Shown here piece by piece: positions 25,967 through 34,087 of a DNA stretch of 34,211 bases. The notes under the pieces were generated by a model. That model saw only the letters and a program-made list of their open reading frames with translations. It did no database searches and had not been told where the DNA came from. A program made the translations under genes and the position numbers. The DNA comes from Acidobacteriaceae bacterium (lineage in GTDB: Bacteria > Acidobacteriota > Terriglobia > Terriglobales > Acidobacteriaceae), in the NCBI GenBank assembly GCA_003152695.1, contig PMAT01000054.1, positions 1 through 34,211 of the forward strand. The letters are read 5' to 3'. How positions within the stretch are numbered: the first letter of the stretch is position 1; each line of letters opens with the position of its first letter.

Positions 25967-26208
25967 CTGTCCTCCAATTTTTTTCACATGGTTGAAGTTG
26001 AATTCGGTAAAGCGTACGGGGCCCGTTACTCCGGAACGTCTATGAGCACTGGCGGCACGGACGGCCGCTCAACTGCCCTGGGTAAGCTGCAATTCGCAAT
26101 TTTATTTTGTATTGGGATATGCGGGCATTTTACACCAGTGCGGCGGACGGGACCGAAAATTCCGACACTGTCCCGACGAAGCGCGCCCGGTGCTCTATCA
26201 TGGCGCCT

Positions 26209-27429
26209 ATGCCCAAGGTTGCGGATGTTCTGGTGGTCGGTCTGGGGGCGGTTGGCAGCGCGGCGCTGTATCAATCCGCCAAGCTGGGAGCGCGCGCCAT
26301 TGGTATCGATCGCTTCCATCCGCCGCACGATCAGGGCTCATCGCACGGCGATACTCGCATCACCCGCGAGGCCATCGGCGAGGGCCGCGAGTTCGTGCCC
26401 CTGGTGCAGCGCTCCAACCAGATCTGGGAGGAACTGGAGGCCGCGACCAGCCGCAGCCTGCTCGTCCGCAACGGAGCCCTGGTCCTCGCCTCGCCGGCCA
26501 CGCCCGGCAATCATCATGGCTCGACCTCGTTCATCCACGACACTATCGCCGCGGCTACGGAGTTCGGTATCGCGCATGAAGTCTTGAGCACCGACGAGCT
26601 GCGCCATCGCTATCCGCAATTCCGTTTGCGCGGCGATGAAATCGGCTACTTCGAACCCGGCGCAGGATTTCTTCGTCCCGAGGCATGCATCGAAACGCAG
26701 CTCTGGTTGGCGCAGAAGTTGGGCGCCCAAGTCCGCACCGCAGAAACAGTCGTCGGTTGCAAGCCCATGCAAGATGGCACGGTTGAGGTCACAACCGGCG
26801 CCAATACCTATTCCGCCGCCAAGGTCATCGTGACTGCCGGCCCGTGGATAGAGAAGATGCAGGAGCTGCTGGGCGAGAGCCGTGCCGCGTATTTCAAGGT
26901 CTATCGGCAGGTGATGTACTGGTTTGCGCTGGCGGGGCACACCGAGCAGTACTCGCCGGAGCGCTTTCCGGTTTTCATCTGGATTGCGGGCAACCGGCCA
27001 CGCGACATGATGTACGGCTTCCCTGCCCTGGATGGGCCGCACGGCGGGCTGAAGGTTGCCGCCGAGCAATACGACGCCACGGTCGATCCGGATGCGGTCC
27101 CGCGCGCCGTCAGCGATGCGGAGATCTCCGCCATGTACAGCGAGTACATCGCGCCGCACTTTCCCGACGTGTCCGGCGAATGCCTGCGCACTGCAACTTG
27201 CCTGTACACGGTCACGCCCGACGCGAAATTCATTGTCGATCAGTTTCGCAACTATGAAAATGTTGTTTTCGCGTCCGCCTGCTCCGGCCACGGCTTCAAG
27301 CATTCCGCAGCGTTAGGCGAAGCGCTCGCCGCGCAGGCGTTAGGACATCCTTCGCGCATTGATCTATCGGGATTCAGTGCGCAGCGATTCTCGGGCTGGG
27401 CCGTAGGAGAGAACTCCTGTGCATCCTAA
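26209..27429 (+). CDS. FAD-dependent amine oxidase, sarcosine/N-methyltryptophan oxidase type
   Basis: This 406-residue flavoenzyme probably oxidises an N-methyl amino acid or similar secondary amine with O2, giving H2O2. The dinucleotide fold is at the N-terminus (VLVVGLGAVGSAALYQSAKLG..IGIDRF), followed by QGSSHGDTRITR, a hallmark of the monomeric sarcosine oxidase/SolA group. Cys331 in TATCLYTVTPDAKF aligns with the cysteine that binds FAD covalently in sarcosine oxidase. GHGFKHSAALGEALA closes the FAD domain. ATG 26209 or 26200 are possible starts; the longer frame from 26107 is unsupported. Exact substrate cannot be told from sequence. Confidence 0.92.
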   Translation: MPKVADVLVVGLGAVGSAALYQSAKLGARAIGIDRFHPPHDQGSSHGDTRITREAIGEGREFVPLVQRSNQIWEELEAATSRSLLVRNGALVLASPATPGNHHGSTSFIHDTIAAATEFGIAHEVLSTDELRHRYPQFRLRGDEIGYFEPGAGFLRPEACIETQLWLAQKLGAQVRTAETVVGCKPMQDGTVEVTTGANTYSAAKVIVTAGPWIEKMQELLGESRAAYFKVYRQVMYWFALAGHTEQYSPERFPVFIWIAGNRPRDMMYGFPALDGPHGGLKVAAEQYDATVDPDAVPRAVSDAEISAMYSEYIAPHFPDVSGECLRTATCLYTVTPDAKFIVDQFRNYENVVFASACSGHGFKHSAALGEALAAQALGHPSRIDLSGFSAQRFSGWAVGENSCAS

Positions 27430-27901
27430 GATTGTTCAACTCGACGGGTTTGAGGTCATCGGGATTGCAACCCGAACCAATAACGCCAAAGAAGCGGGGC
27501 CAGACGGCGCCATTCCGAAGTTGTGGCAACGCGTGATGCGGGAACATGTGATCGATCACGTTCCTGAAAAGACTGGTCCGACCCTGTACGCTGTTTATAC
27601 CGATTACGCCAGCGATGCCAACGGCGACTACACACTGCTACTCGGAGCGAAGGTGGGACCCGAGACCAAAGCGCCCGCAGGGATGATGACAACGACCGTT
27701 CCCGCCGGACAATATGCAGTGTTCACCAGCGAGCGTGGGCCGGTAGCCAGGGTTGTGGTCGAAACCTGGATGCGAATCTGGGCTTACTATCAATCACCCG
27801 CCAATGGCCAGCGAGCCTGCCACGCCGACTTCGAACTGTACGATGAGCGCGCTACCGATCCAAGTAATGCGCAGGTGGACATCTACATCGGCCTGAAGTA
27901 G
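27419..27901 (+). CDS. GyrI-like / AraC effector-binding-domain protein
   Basis: This 160-residue protein matches the stand-alone effector-binding fold seen in GyrI and the integron cassette protein Cass2: FEVIGIATRTNNAKE, IPKLWQRVMRE, YAVYTDYASDANGDYTLLLGAKV, and VPAGQYAVFTSERGPV. Such proteins bind small cationic compounds. It starts with GTG at 27419, 11 nt inside the flavoenzyme gene, with AGGAG about ten nt upstream, so the pair is translationally linked. A ligand-binding helper for the oxidase is an attractive guess, but not shown. Confidence 0.88.
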   Translation: MHPKIVQLDGFEVIGIATRTNNAKEAGPDGAIPKLWQRVMREHVIDHVPEKTGPTLYAVYTDYASDANGDYTLLLGAKVGPETKAPAGMMTTTVPAGQYAVFTSERGPVARVVVETWMRIWAYYQSPANGQRACHADFELYDERATDPSNAQVDIYIGLK

Positions 27902-27924
27902 CCGCGACAGTAAGAAAAATCCAC

Positions 27925-27995
27925 CACGGAGGCACCGAGATCACGGAGGAAACTCGGTAGAAAATGAGAACTCCGTGTCCTCTGTGTCTCCGTGA
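27925..27995. repeat. CACGGAG-type inverted repeat between convergent genes
   Basis: The left arm (27925-27948, CACGGAGGCACCGAGATCACGG) pairs with the right arm (27971-27995, CTCCGTGTCCTCTGTGTCTCC). It may stop transcription from both sides. The word CACGGAG recurs within each arm with 7-9 bp spacing. Confidence 0.7.
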
Positions 27996-28027
27996 TAAAT
28001 GATTTTCGGTAGTGGGTCAGTTTGAAA

Positions 28028-28255
28028 TTAGCGGCGAAGCAATCGACGGTATTCCCAAAGAAACCCAAGGGCAAAGCTGGTGAGCACGATAATCCATGAG
28101 GATGGGGATTTCACAAATGATACGGGGTCCCAGCCCACTGTGACGCCGTCTTTGGAAGGTGCAAGAAACAAATAGGCCAACACACCGACAAATACGACCA
28201 CGAACGCCATAACGACGGACAAAAGACCAACTCCAATGCTCTTGATTAGATTCAT
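28028..28255 (-). CDS. Small two-helix membrane protein
   Basis: A 75-residue product with helix one at about 6-30 (IGVGLLSVVMAFVVVFVGVLAYLFL), a soluble loop (APSKDGVTVGWDPVSFVKS) and helix two (WIIVLTSFALGFLWEY), ending in basic RRLLRR. It has the profile of a genuine small membrane protein; no family recognised. ATG 28255 is preferred over a start 23 residues upstream because that extension is not conserved-looking. Confidence 0.62.
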   Translation of the reverse strand: MNLIKSIGVGLLSVVMAFVVVFVGVLAYLFLAPSKDGVTVGWDPVSFVKSPSSWIIVLTSFALGFLWEYRRLLRR

Positions 28256-28339
28256 TCGCCCCGCTTGATTTTCGAAAGGGTTGACGTGTGTCAGCCCTGC
28301 TCCCAAGGCCCACGCCTGTAACATCGCAATAATCCAGAT

Positions 28340-29557
28340 TCACGGCGCTTTGTACGCCTGCTTCATGTAGTGACGCGCCAAGTCAGCCTCGCCGGAGGCG
28401 GAGTCCTCGGCGATCACTGTCCGATACTTTTCCAGCGCAGTGTCGCGCTTCTGCAGCAAGTCATACATTTGGCCGGCCGCCAGGGTCGCCTTCTGGCGCA
28501 GTTCCGGATCGTTGCCGTGGCTGGCGGACAGATCGTAAGCCTCGGCAGCTTCCTGATACTGGCGCTGGCCACGCAGCGCTTGGCCCAATCCATACGCCGG
28601 CACCTCGATGCGGCACCCCGCATAAGCATTGCTGCGACAGCCCGCCAAGACCTTGCGATAGGCTGCAATCGCTTCCTGCCCGTGTCCGGCGGCATTCAAC
28701 AGGTGGGCGTATTCGGAGGCCACCATAAAGTTGCGCGGAAATTCGGACTGCATTCCGCTGACCACCTTCAAAGCCTCGTCATATTTCTCTTCCCTGCGAA
28801 GAAACAGGGCCAGCACGATCTTGCCGTCGCTGGCCACTTCGCTGTGGGCGCCGGCCACCACTTCGCGCAGATAGTCCAGGCCCTTGCGCTTGTTGCCGCT
28901 GATCCCCACCACCGACGCGGCCACCTTGGCCGGCCAACTAAGGCTGCCCACGATGTAGAGGTCAGTACCGATCAGAAGCTTGGCGTCCACGTATTTGGGA
29001 TCCAACTCCAACACCCGCTCGTGATCGTGGCGCGCGCTCACGGCGCTGCGCAGGGCGGCGAACCAGGCCTTTTCGGCCATGCCCATGTAGGTGGCGCGTA
29101 GGCCCCGCGTAACGCCGCGCGCGTACAAGGCGTCAACGTTGTTGGGATCCTTGTCGAGCTCGGCTTGCGACAGCGCCAGCGCCTGGGCGCTTAACTGTTT
29201 GACTCGGTCGTGCACCTTGGGATCGAGCGGCTCGGGATGCTTTTTGGTAAGAAAGCTGTCGGCGGCATAAGCCTCGGTGTCGAGCGCCCCAATGCGGTAC
29301 AGCTCCCTGAAAATCACCCCGGCCAGAGCGTGATTGACGGCGAAGGGGTCGTCGGGATGGGCTTGCTGGGTGGCCTCGAACTCGCGGACCGCCTTGTCGT
29401 ATTCCAGGTTGTAGAAGTAGTCGAAGCCCTTGCGCGTGGCCGGGTCGTTGTCCGAACGCACGGGAACCGGGGGCGATGCAGATTGTGACAGGCCACGGCT
29501 GGCCACCGCAATGCAGCCCATAACTAGGAAGCAAAAGTACAGTCGGTAAGGTTTCAT
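28340..29557 (-). CDS. Secreted TPR protein (larger paralogue)
   Basis: The 405-residue protein has a signal peptide (MKPYRLYFCFLVMGCIAVASRGLSQ) and many TPR-like helix pairs: DYFYNLEYDKAVREFEATQQ at about 45-65, HERVLELDPKYVDAKLLIGTDL near 180, KYDEALKVVSGMQSEFPRNF near 260, and GQEAIAAYRKVLAGC near 300. It aligns with the 9261-10154 gene over about 250 residues but has an extra C-terminal repeat block. The segment WPAKVAASVVGISGNKRKGLDYL corresponds to VRWVLRMTGAQTDKQEGLQRL in the paralogue. Function unknown; likely periplasmic. Start is ATG 29557, with GTG 29560 just before. Confidence 0.85.
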   Translation of the reverse strand: MKPYRLYFCFLVMGCIAVASRGLSQSASPPVPVRSDNDPATRKGFDYFYNLEYDKAVREFEATQQAHPDDPFAVNHALAGVIFRELYRIGALDTEAYAADSFLTKKHPEPLDPKVHDRVKQLSAQALALSQAELDKDPNNVDALYARGVTRGLRATYMGMAEKAWFAALRSAVSARHDHERVLELDPKYVDAKLLIGTDLYIVGSLSWPAKVAASVVGISGNKRKGLDYLREVVAGAHSEVASDGKIVLALFLRREEKYDEALKVVSGMQSEFPRNFMVASEYAHLLNAAGHGQEAIAAYRKVLAGCRSNAYAGCRIEVPAYGLGQALRGQRQYQEAAEAYDLSASHGNDPELRQKATLAAGQMYDLLQKRDTALEKYRTVIAEDSASGEADLARHYMKQAYKAP

Positions 29558-29587
29558 CACCGGTGGCTACTGAGAAGTTTACCCGAT

Positions 29588-29890
29588 ATGGCAAGTCGCC
29601 AAAAGGAGCTACAAATACTCAAGCACTCTTTTGGTCGCGCCATGACAAATGCTGACCGTCCACGCCGTCTCAAAGAACAGTTCTCCGAAACCGAAGCTGC
29701 TGCCGCGCTGGGCATCAGCATCAGCCGCCTCCACCAGCTCCTGGATGCGTACATCTTCACCCAGAGCAGCACACGTCCGGAGTGGATTGAGTTTAACTCC
29801 AACGACTTGGTGCTGCTGAGCTACTGGAACAAGAACGGCAAAGTCCGCCCACCGGCACGAAAAGTCCTGCAAATGCCCAAGCGGAAGTGA
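29588..29890 (+). CDS. Small MerR-like helix-turn-helix protein
   Basis: The 100-residue protein contains a short DNA-binding-like segment (KEQFSETEAAAALGISISRLHQLLD) in the style of MerR/excisionase first helices, then EWIEFNSNDLVLLSYWN and a basic tail (PPARKVLQMPKRK). It is divergent from the TPR gene with starts only 30 nt apart. Start could be ATG 29588 or ATG 29642 (giving 82 residues). Target unknown. Confidence 0.68.
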   Translation: MASRQKELQILKHSFGRAMTNADRPRRLKEQFSETEAAAALGISISRLHQLLDAYIFTQSSTRPEWIEFNSNDLVLLSYWNKNGKVRPPARKVLQMPKRK

Positions 29891-29958
29891 GCCATGAGCT
29901 AAGCGGTGCGGCCTCCCGCCTATTGCAACCGCAGAACAGCCTGCCGCAGTAGAGCGAC

Positions 29959-30774
29959 TTACACCCCGTGATTGATGGGCCCGCTGCCTTTTCCTAGCGG
30001 GTATGCGGCGGCGATTGCCTTGCGAACGTATTCCTTCGCTGCCCGGACGGCCCCCGGCAGGCTGGTTCCGTGCGCCAGTTGGCAGGCCAGAGCCGTGGCG
30101 AAGGCGCATCCCGTGCCGTGAGTCGAGCGGGATTCCAGGTGAACTCCGGGAAAGACTTCCTCCCTGGCCGAACCCGCCGACCCGTAAAGGAGGTAGTCGT
30201 TAGCTTCCGGCAAGTGTCCGCCGGTGATTACCACTGCCCGGCTGCCGAGTTCGCGAAGCTTTCCTGCCATTGCCCGCAAACGTGGTAGCACTTCCTCCCA
30301 CGGAGCGTCGGTCGCGACCGGCTCGACCCCGGCCAGCGCCGCCGCCTCATCGACGTTGGGAGTGATGACATCCGCAAGCGGCAGTAGCCTTTTGACGAGG
30401 ACCTCTTGCCCGCGCTCGTCCAGCAAAATTGCGCCAGACGACGACTGGATCACCGGGTCGAGGACGATGTTCGGCAGCCGCCGGGCCTCGAGGAAGTCGG
30501 CAACCGCCGCCGCGACGTCCCCCGACCCCAGCATCCCGACTCGGACAGCGGCGATTTCCAGGTCGCCCGCCAAGGTCGCGAGCGTTCGCGCTACCAGCTC
30601 AGGATTCACTGGCTGGACGCCGAATACTCCCTGGGTGGACTGCACGGTCAAAGCCGTAATGCAGGTGACGGCATAGCAGTTTTGGGCAGCCGCGGTTTTT
30701 ATATCGGCGGTGATTCCGGCTCCCGAAATGGGATCGTAACCCGCAATGCTCAAGACGACGGGCGGCTGGCTCAT
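29959..30774 (-). CDS. thiD: Hydroxymethylpyrimidine/phosphomethylpyrimidine kinase
   Basis: ThiD phosphorylates HMP twice for thiamine synthesis. The 271-residue ribokinase-fold protein starts PVVLSIAGYDPISGAGITAD and has the substrate region TALTVQSTQGV, VLDPVIQSSSG, LADVITPNVDEAAAL, and the anion-hole segment STHGTGCAFATALA with the catalytic-loop cysteine. The usual SGGAG is ISGAG here. No thi neighbours and no TPP riboswitch are visible upstream, so it probably is expressed on its own. Start ATG 30774; the frame opens six codons earlier. Confidence 0.94.
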   Translation of the reverse strand: MSQPPVVLSIAGYDPISGAGITADIKTAAAQNCYAVTCITALTVQSTQGVFGVQPVNPELVARTLATLAGDLEIAAVRVGMLGSGDVAAAVADFLEARRLPNIVLDPVIQSSSGAILLDERGQEVLVKRLLPLADVITPNVDEAAALAGVEPVATDAPWEEVLPRLRAMAGKLRELGSRAVVITGGHLPEANDYLLYGSAGSAREEVFPGVHLESRSTHGTGCAFATALACQLAHGTSLPGAVRAAKEYVRKAIAAAYPLGKGSGPINHGV

Positions 30775-30965
30775 TGGACGACTGTACCGCAATCATCCTC
30801 GCCGAGGTAGTCAGGTGACGGGCTTAAGGGAGCGTGCGAGAGTTCGAGGCGAGTTGGCACGCTCGAACGAGCTGCCCAAACTCCAGCCCCGCAGGGGCGG
30901 AATTGACTCTAGCCCAGGGCGGAAGCCCTAGGTACAGTGGAGAAAAACCAACGAGTCCCGTAGCC

Positions 30966-31010
30966 GGGGTCCCCAACGAGCGCCGCTTTTGCGCTTGTTG
31001 GGGTGGGTGA
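30966..31010 (+). repeat. Dispersed hairpin repeat, third stem variant
   Basis: Stem 30971-30983 pairs with 30991-31003 around loop CGCTTTT, with one G-T wobble. The sequence matches the 24344 version except in the loop and one stem base. Confidence 0.75.
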
Positions 31011-31328
31011 GGGACGGCACAGTCCTCGCACACCCTCTGAGGCGATCGAGCTTCGTTCCCAAGTCGAATCCACCCAACGTTTCCCCTCAAAAAATCTTCG
31101 TAACTAATTGTAAATAAGTAGCTTATTTTGTCTCTCAGCCTTCCAACCCCAGTCTCTGCGTCCCCATCTCAATCACAAGCGCCTTCCGTCAATACGCGTT
31201 CTACCGGGCAGATCGAGCCTGTTTACCGCCGTTCTTGCCGGAGGGAAGGCGGTTGTTCTTGTCAACGAGGCCTAGCACGAAACTCCCTTGAGGGCAAGCA
31301 CGAAGGTAGGACTCCCACGTTAGTTGGG

Positions 31329-31358
31329 TTGACTCTTACGTCTTGCGGTGGATAGACT
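31329..31358 (+). promoter_or_regulatory. Candidate sigma-70 promoter of rlpA
   Basis: TTGACT at 31329-31334, an 18-nt spacer, and TAGACT at 31353-31358, about 57 nt before the ATG. Confidence 0.45.
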
Positions 31359-31414
31359 TATAAGGATTGACACAGACCCCGGGAGGACCAAACTTAACGA
31401 TGAGAGGTGTTTAA

Positions 31415-31882
31415 ATGTTACGAGTACTTAGCCAGGTCGCGGTGACCATGGTTTTTGCCACCGCACTAGGCGCGGCACCCGGTAATAGCACACCGGAATC
31501 GAAGCAGCAAGGGACCCCAGGACAGATTCAGGAAAAAGTGAAGCCGGTTAAGACCAAGAAGTTTCAGGTTGGGAAGGCTTCCTGGTACGGCCGCATTTTT
31601 CAGCATAAGCAGACGGCCAGCGGCGAACCGTACGACATGGACCAACTCACAGCGGCGCATCGCACCTTGCCGCTGGGTTCCTGGATCAAGGTTACAAATC
31701 TGAGAAATGACCGGTCAGTCGTCGTCCGCATTAACGATCGCGGACCCGTGCTGAAGAACCGGATCATTGACTTGTCCTATAGCGCGGCCAAAATGCTCGG
31801 CATGGGCCACGACGGCGTCGATCCAGTCAGGCTGGAGGTCGTCGAGACCCCACTCATAGCGGAGTACGCGGGCCCGCGGTAA
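31415..31882 (+). CDS. RlpA-like septal lytic transglycosylase
   Basis: The 155-residue exported protein has a short hydrophobic signal, a charged linker and then a double-psi beta-barrel domain of the RlpA family at about residues 51-145 (VGKASWYGRIFQHKQTASGE, TAAHRTLPLGSWIKVTN, VVRINDRGPVLKNRIIDLS). Asp108 in RINDRGP matches the catalytic aspartate of RlpA. The SPOR domain that targets many RlpA proteins to the septum is missing. GAGGTG six to seven nt upstream supports ATG 31415. pyrF follows 29 nt downstream. Confidence 0.9.
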   Translation: MLRVLSQVAVTMVFATALGAAPGNSTPESKQQGTPGQIQEKVKPVKTKKFQVGKASWYGRIFQHKQTASGEPYDMDQLTAAHRTLPLGSWIKVTNLRNDRSVVVRINDRGPVLKNRIIDLSYSAAKMLGMGHDGVDPVRLEVVETPLIAEYAGPR

Positions 31883-31911
31883 TCCCGTCTTAATGCGGTA
31901 AACTTGAGCCG

Positions 31912-32640
31912 ATGGATAACAAAGACCGGCTCATCGTGGCGCTCGATGTCCCGGGCGCCACGCAAGCCCGCCAAATCGTCCAAACTATCGGCGACGCCGC
32001 CACCACGTACAAGATCGGGAAACAGCTCTTTACGGCCGAGGGGCCGCAGGTCGTCCGCGACCTGGTTGCCTCCGGCCGCAAGGTCTTTCTCGACCTGAAA
32101 TATCACGACATCCCCAACACCGTCGCCGGGGCGGTCCGCTCGGCTGCCGAACTCGGCGTCAGTATGCTCACCGTCCACGCCTCCGGCGGCAGCAAGATGC
32201 TGCGGGCCGCCGTCGAAGCCGCCAGCCAGTCCCCGACCAAAGCTAAGCCGATGGTGCTCGCGGTAACCGTACTGACCAGCCTGTCGGATTCTGACTTGCA
32301 GGAATTGGGGATTGCGGGAGATGTCCTGAGCCAGGTGCTTCGCTTAGGAGCGCTGGCCCGCGCGGCAGGTTGCGGAGGCTTAGTCGCCTCGGCCCAGGAA
32401 GCTCGCGCGCTGCGCAAGGCCTTGGGCGAGGGATTCGCCATCGTGACGCCGGGCGTGCGTCCGGCCGGAGCCGCCGCCGGAGATCAGGCCCGCGTAGTCA
32501 CTCCGAAGGATGCCATCGCCGCCGGAGCAACTTATCTGGTGGTTGGCCGGCCGATCCTGGAAGCTCCCGACCCGGCAACAGCCGCCCAGCAGATCGCGGA
32601 TGAGATTGCAGCCGCCTGCCGGCAGGAAGCGGTCAGGTAG
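31912..32640 (+). CDS. pyrF: Orotidine-5'-phosphate decarboxylase
   Basis: PyrF makes UMP from OMP, the last step of pyrimidine synthesis. This 242-residue TIM barrel starts DRLIVALDVPG and contains the catalytic array FLDLKYHDIPNTV with Asp61, Lys63 and Asp66, plus VTPGVRPAG and the phosphate-gripping end YLVVGRPI. It is short and typical of the smaller OMPdecase group. Start ATG 31912, 29 nt after the RlpA gene, so the two may be co-transcribed. Confidence 0.96.
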   Translation: MDNKDRLIVALDVPGATQARQIVQTIGDAATTYKIGKQLFTAEGPQVVRDLVASGRKVFLDLKYHDIPNTVAGAVRSAAELGVSMLTVHASGGSKMLRAAVEAASQSPTKAKPMVLAVTVLTSLSDSDLQELGIAGDVLSQVLRLGALARAAGCGGLVASAQEARALRKALGEGFAIVTPGVRPAGAAAGDQARVVTPKDAIAAGATYLVVGRPILEAPDPATAAQQIADEIAAACRQEAVR

Positions 32641-32699
32641 AGCAGTTTCCGAATCGGTATAGTCCCGCGAGATAGCGGCAGGTCTCACTGGCTACCCGG

Positions 32700-33107
32700 T
32701 CACACCCGTTTCTTGCTTTCGACCTCCGCGACCCGCGCCTTCACCAGTTTCTTAACCAGTGCAATCGGTAGTGGCTTGTCTGTAGGGAAGTGGATGGTCC
32801 CTTTGGAGGTGGAGAAGCCCTTCAGTTCGTCCTTAAAGGCTTCCACAACCGCGGCCGTGGGAAACAAACTGCAGTGGTTCGAAAACGCAGCAAACCACAC
32901 CAGCATTCCCTTGTACTTGAACGCAGGAATCCGATAGCTGATGGTCTCAGTAGCTTCAGCTGGCACGGCGGAGCGGATCGCTGCGCGCAGCTTGTTCAAA
33001 ACGCTGCGGGCGGGTTCGGGGACACCCGCAAGGTAGTCATCAACGTTCTTCGGAGCGCCGTTGCCTTTCGTCGCAGAACTGGGTTTGCCGGATTTCGCTT
33101 TTTTCAC
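32700..33107 (-). CDS. DUF1801/YdhG-like protein
   Basis: The 135-residue protein matches the YdhG/DUF1801 family (frataxin-like fold, function poorly known): VDDYLAGVPEPARSVLNKLR, TETISYRIPAFKYKGMLVWFAAFSNHCSLFP, and KGTIHFPTDKPLPIALVKKLVKARVAE. It starts with GTG at 33107 after a lysine-rich tail; the longer open frame upstream is repeat-derived. The ribosome site is weak. Confidence 0.85.
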   Translation of the reverse strand: MKKAKSGKPSSATKGNGAPKNVDDYLAGVPEPARSVLNKLRAAIRSAVPAEATETISYRIPAFKYKGMLVWFAAFSNHCSLFPTAAVVEAFKDELKGFSTSKGTIHFPTDKPLPIALVKKLVKARVAEVESKKRV

Positions 33108-33129
33108 GCCGGCAATGCTACAACGAAAA

Positions 33130-33155
33130 CCCCATCCAAGGAAGCTTGGATGGGG
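33130..33155. repeat. Hairpin with 11-bp perfect stem
   Basis: CCCCATCCAAG, loop GAAG, CTTGGATGGGG. It lies between the DUF1801 gene start and the end of the next gene. A related CCCACCC/GGGTG word set lies at 34150-34190. Either a terminator for the upstream minus-strand gene without a T tract, or a dispersed repeat. Confidence 0.55.
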
Positions 33156-33232
33156 CACTCTCAGGATTCCTTGCCTGCACCACCCGCGGGCACCCAAACG
33201 ATGGTTGTCTGGGCCACCCGCCCTGCTCATCT

Positions 33233-34087
33233 CTAGTTGATGATCCGCACCTTCTTTGCCTGCAAATGCGCGAGAACTCGCTGCTTCTCCGACGTATATT
33301 GACGGTCATGCAATGAGACCTGTACCGACGCAATCAGCGCGTCTCGATAGGCTTCCAACGAAGCTTTCTGATCTACCTCGCCCCCCACGAACATCTGCGT
33401 GTTGACCCAGCGTAGCCAAGACTCGAAGTCCTTCGGGTGCGCGTGCATGTGAGCATAAAACGGGACGGGGCATGTGGATAAGAGAAACGCTAGATCGCGA
33501 GTTATGACATCAGCCAAATCGGTGATTGCGAGATCAGCGCTCGCCTCCGTCATTAGAGTCGGTCCCAAGATACCGCAGACAGCCGATGCGCTTCGTAATC
33601 GACTGGCGTATGTCGGTTCCCTGCGGGATAGTTTAGAGATTGTTGTGCGGAGGTCACAGACCAGAGGAGTAGTCGGTTCGCACGAAATTGCATTGACGAG
33701 ATTTCCCAACACCTCGGGTTTCAGGACATCTCGCAAGTAGGGATCGAGGATTTCGGGGAGGGTCGCAATCCATCGCCGGGCCAAATCTCGATCCTCCTCG
33801 AACTTCTTTTCAGCCGTTAAAGGACAGTGCACGACTGCAAGAAGGCCACGGAGTGACTGGTGCCTTATATACGTTGTTCTAAGCTCGGGCCCGGCAAAGT
33901 CCCCAGCCGTAGAAGGAAAAAGACCCAGGGTCGGATAGAGGACCTCGTACGCCCCTTCTTTACAGATTGGTGCTTCTGCATGCGCGCGATCCACTACACC
34001 GAGTGAGCACAGCAACACGGCAAGTAGAGTCACTGTGTATCGGTTGTTGTTCACTTGCCGGCTGTAATTATCGTCCCGCATATTCAT
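33233..34087 (-). CDS. Secreted protein of unknown function
   Basis: The 284-residue product has a signal peptide (YTVTLLAVLLCSLGVVDRAHA, cleavage after AHA likely). The mature protein has six cysteines, including VVHCP, AISCEPTTPLVC and LLSTCPVP, which could form disulfides, and helical segments with no family I recognise. GAGGGG four to five nt before the ATG supports the start at 34087. It is the last gene of the window and appears complete. Confidence 0.75.
   Translation of the reverse strand: MNMRDDNYSRQVNNNRYTVTLLAVLLCSLGVVDRAHAEAPICKEGAYEVLYPTLGLFPSTAGDFAGPELRTTYIRHQSLRGLLAVVHCPLTAEKKFEEDRDLARRWIATLPEILDPYLRDVLKPEVLGNLVNAISCEPTTPLVCDLRTTISKLSRREPTYASRLRSASAVCGILGPTLMTEASADLAITDLADVITRDLAFLLSTCPVPFYAHMHAHPKDFESWLRWVNTQMFVGGEVDQKASLEAYRDALIASVQVSLHDRQYTSEKQRVLAHLQAKKVRIIN

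Larger units (their letters stand above)
30775..31414. other. 640-bp gap: repeat hairpin and long rlpA leader
   Basis: The thiD-proximal part holds a TGTCAT-family hairpin (30966-31010). The part from about 31130 to 31414 carries many complementary segments and a promoter (31329-31358), which suggests a structured leader. Open frames here lack support as genes. Confidence 0.55.

Noticed and set aside
30775-30960. TPP riboswitch before thiD
   Set aside because: I looked for the CUGAGA and related thi-box words on the minus strand and did not find them.
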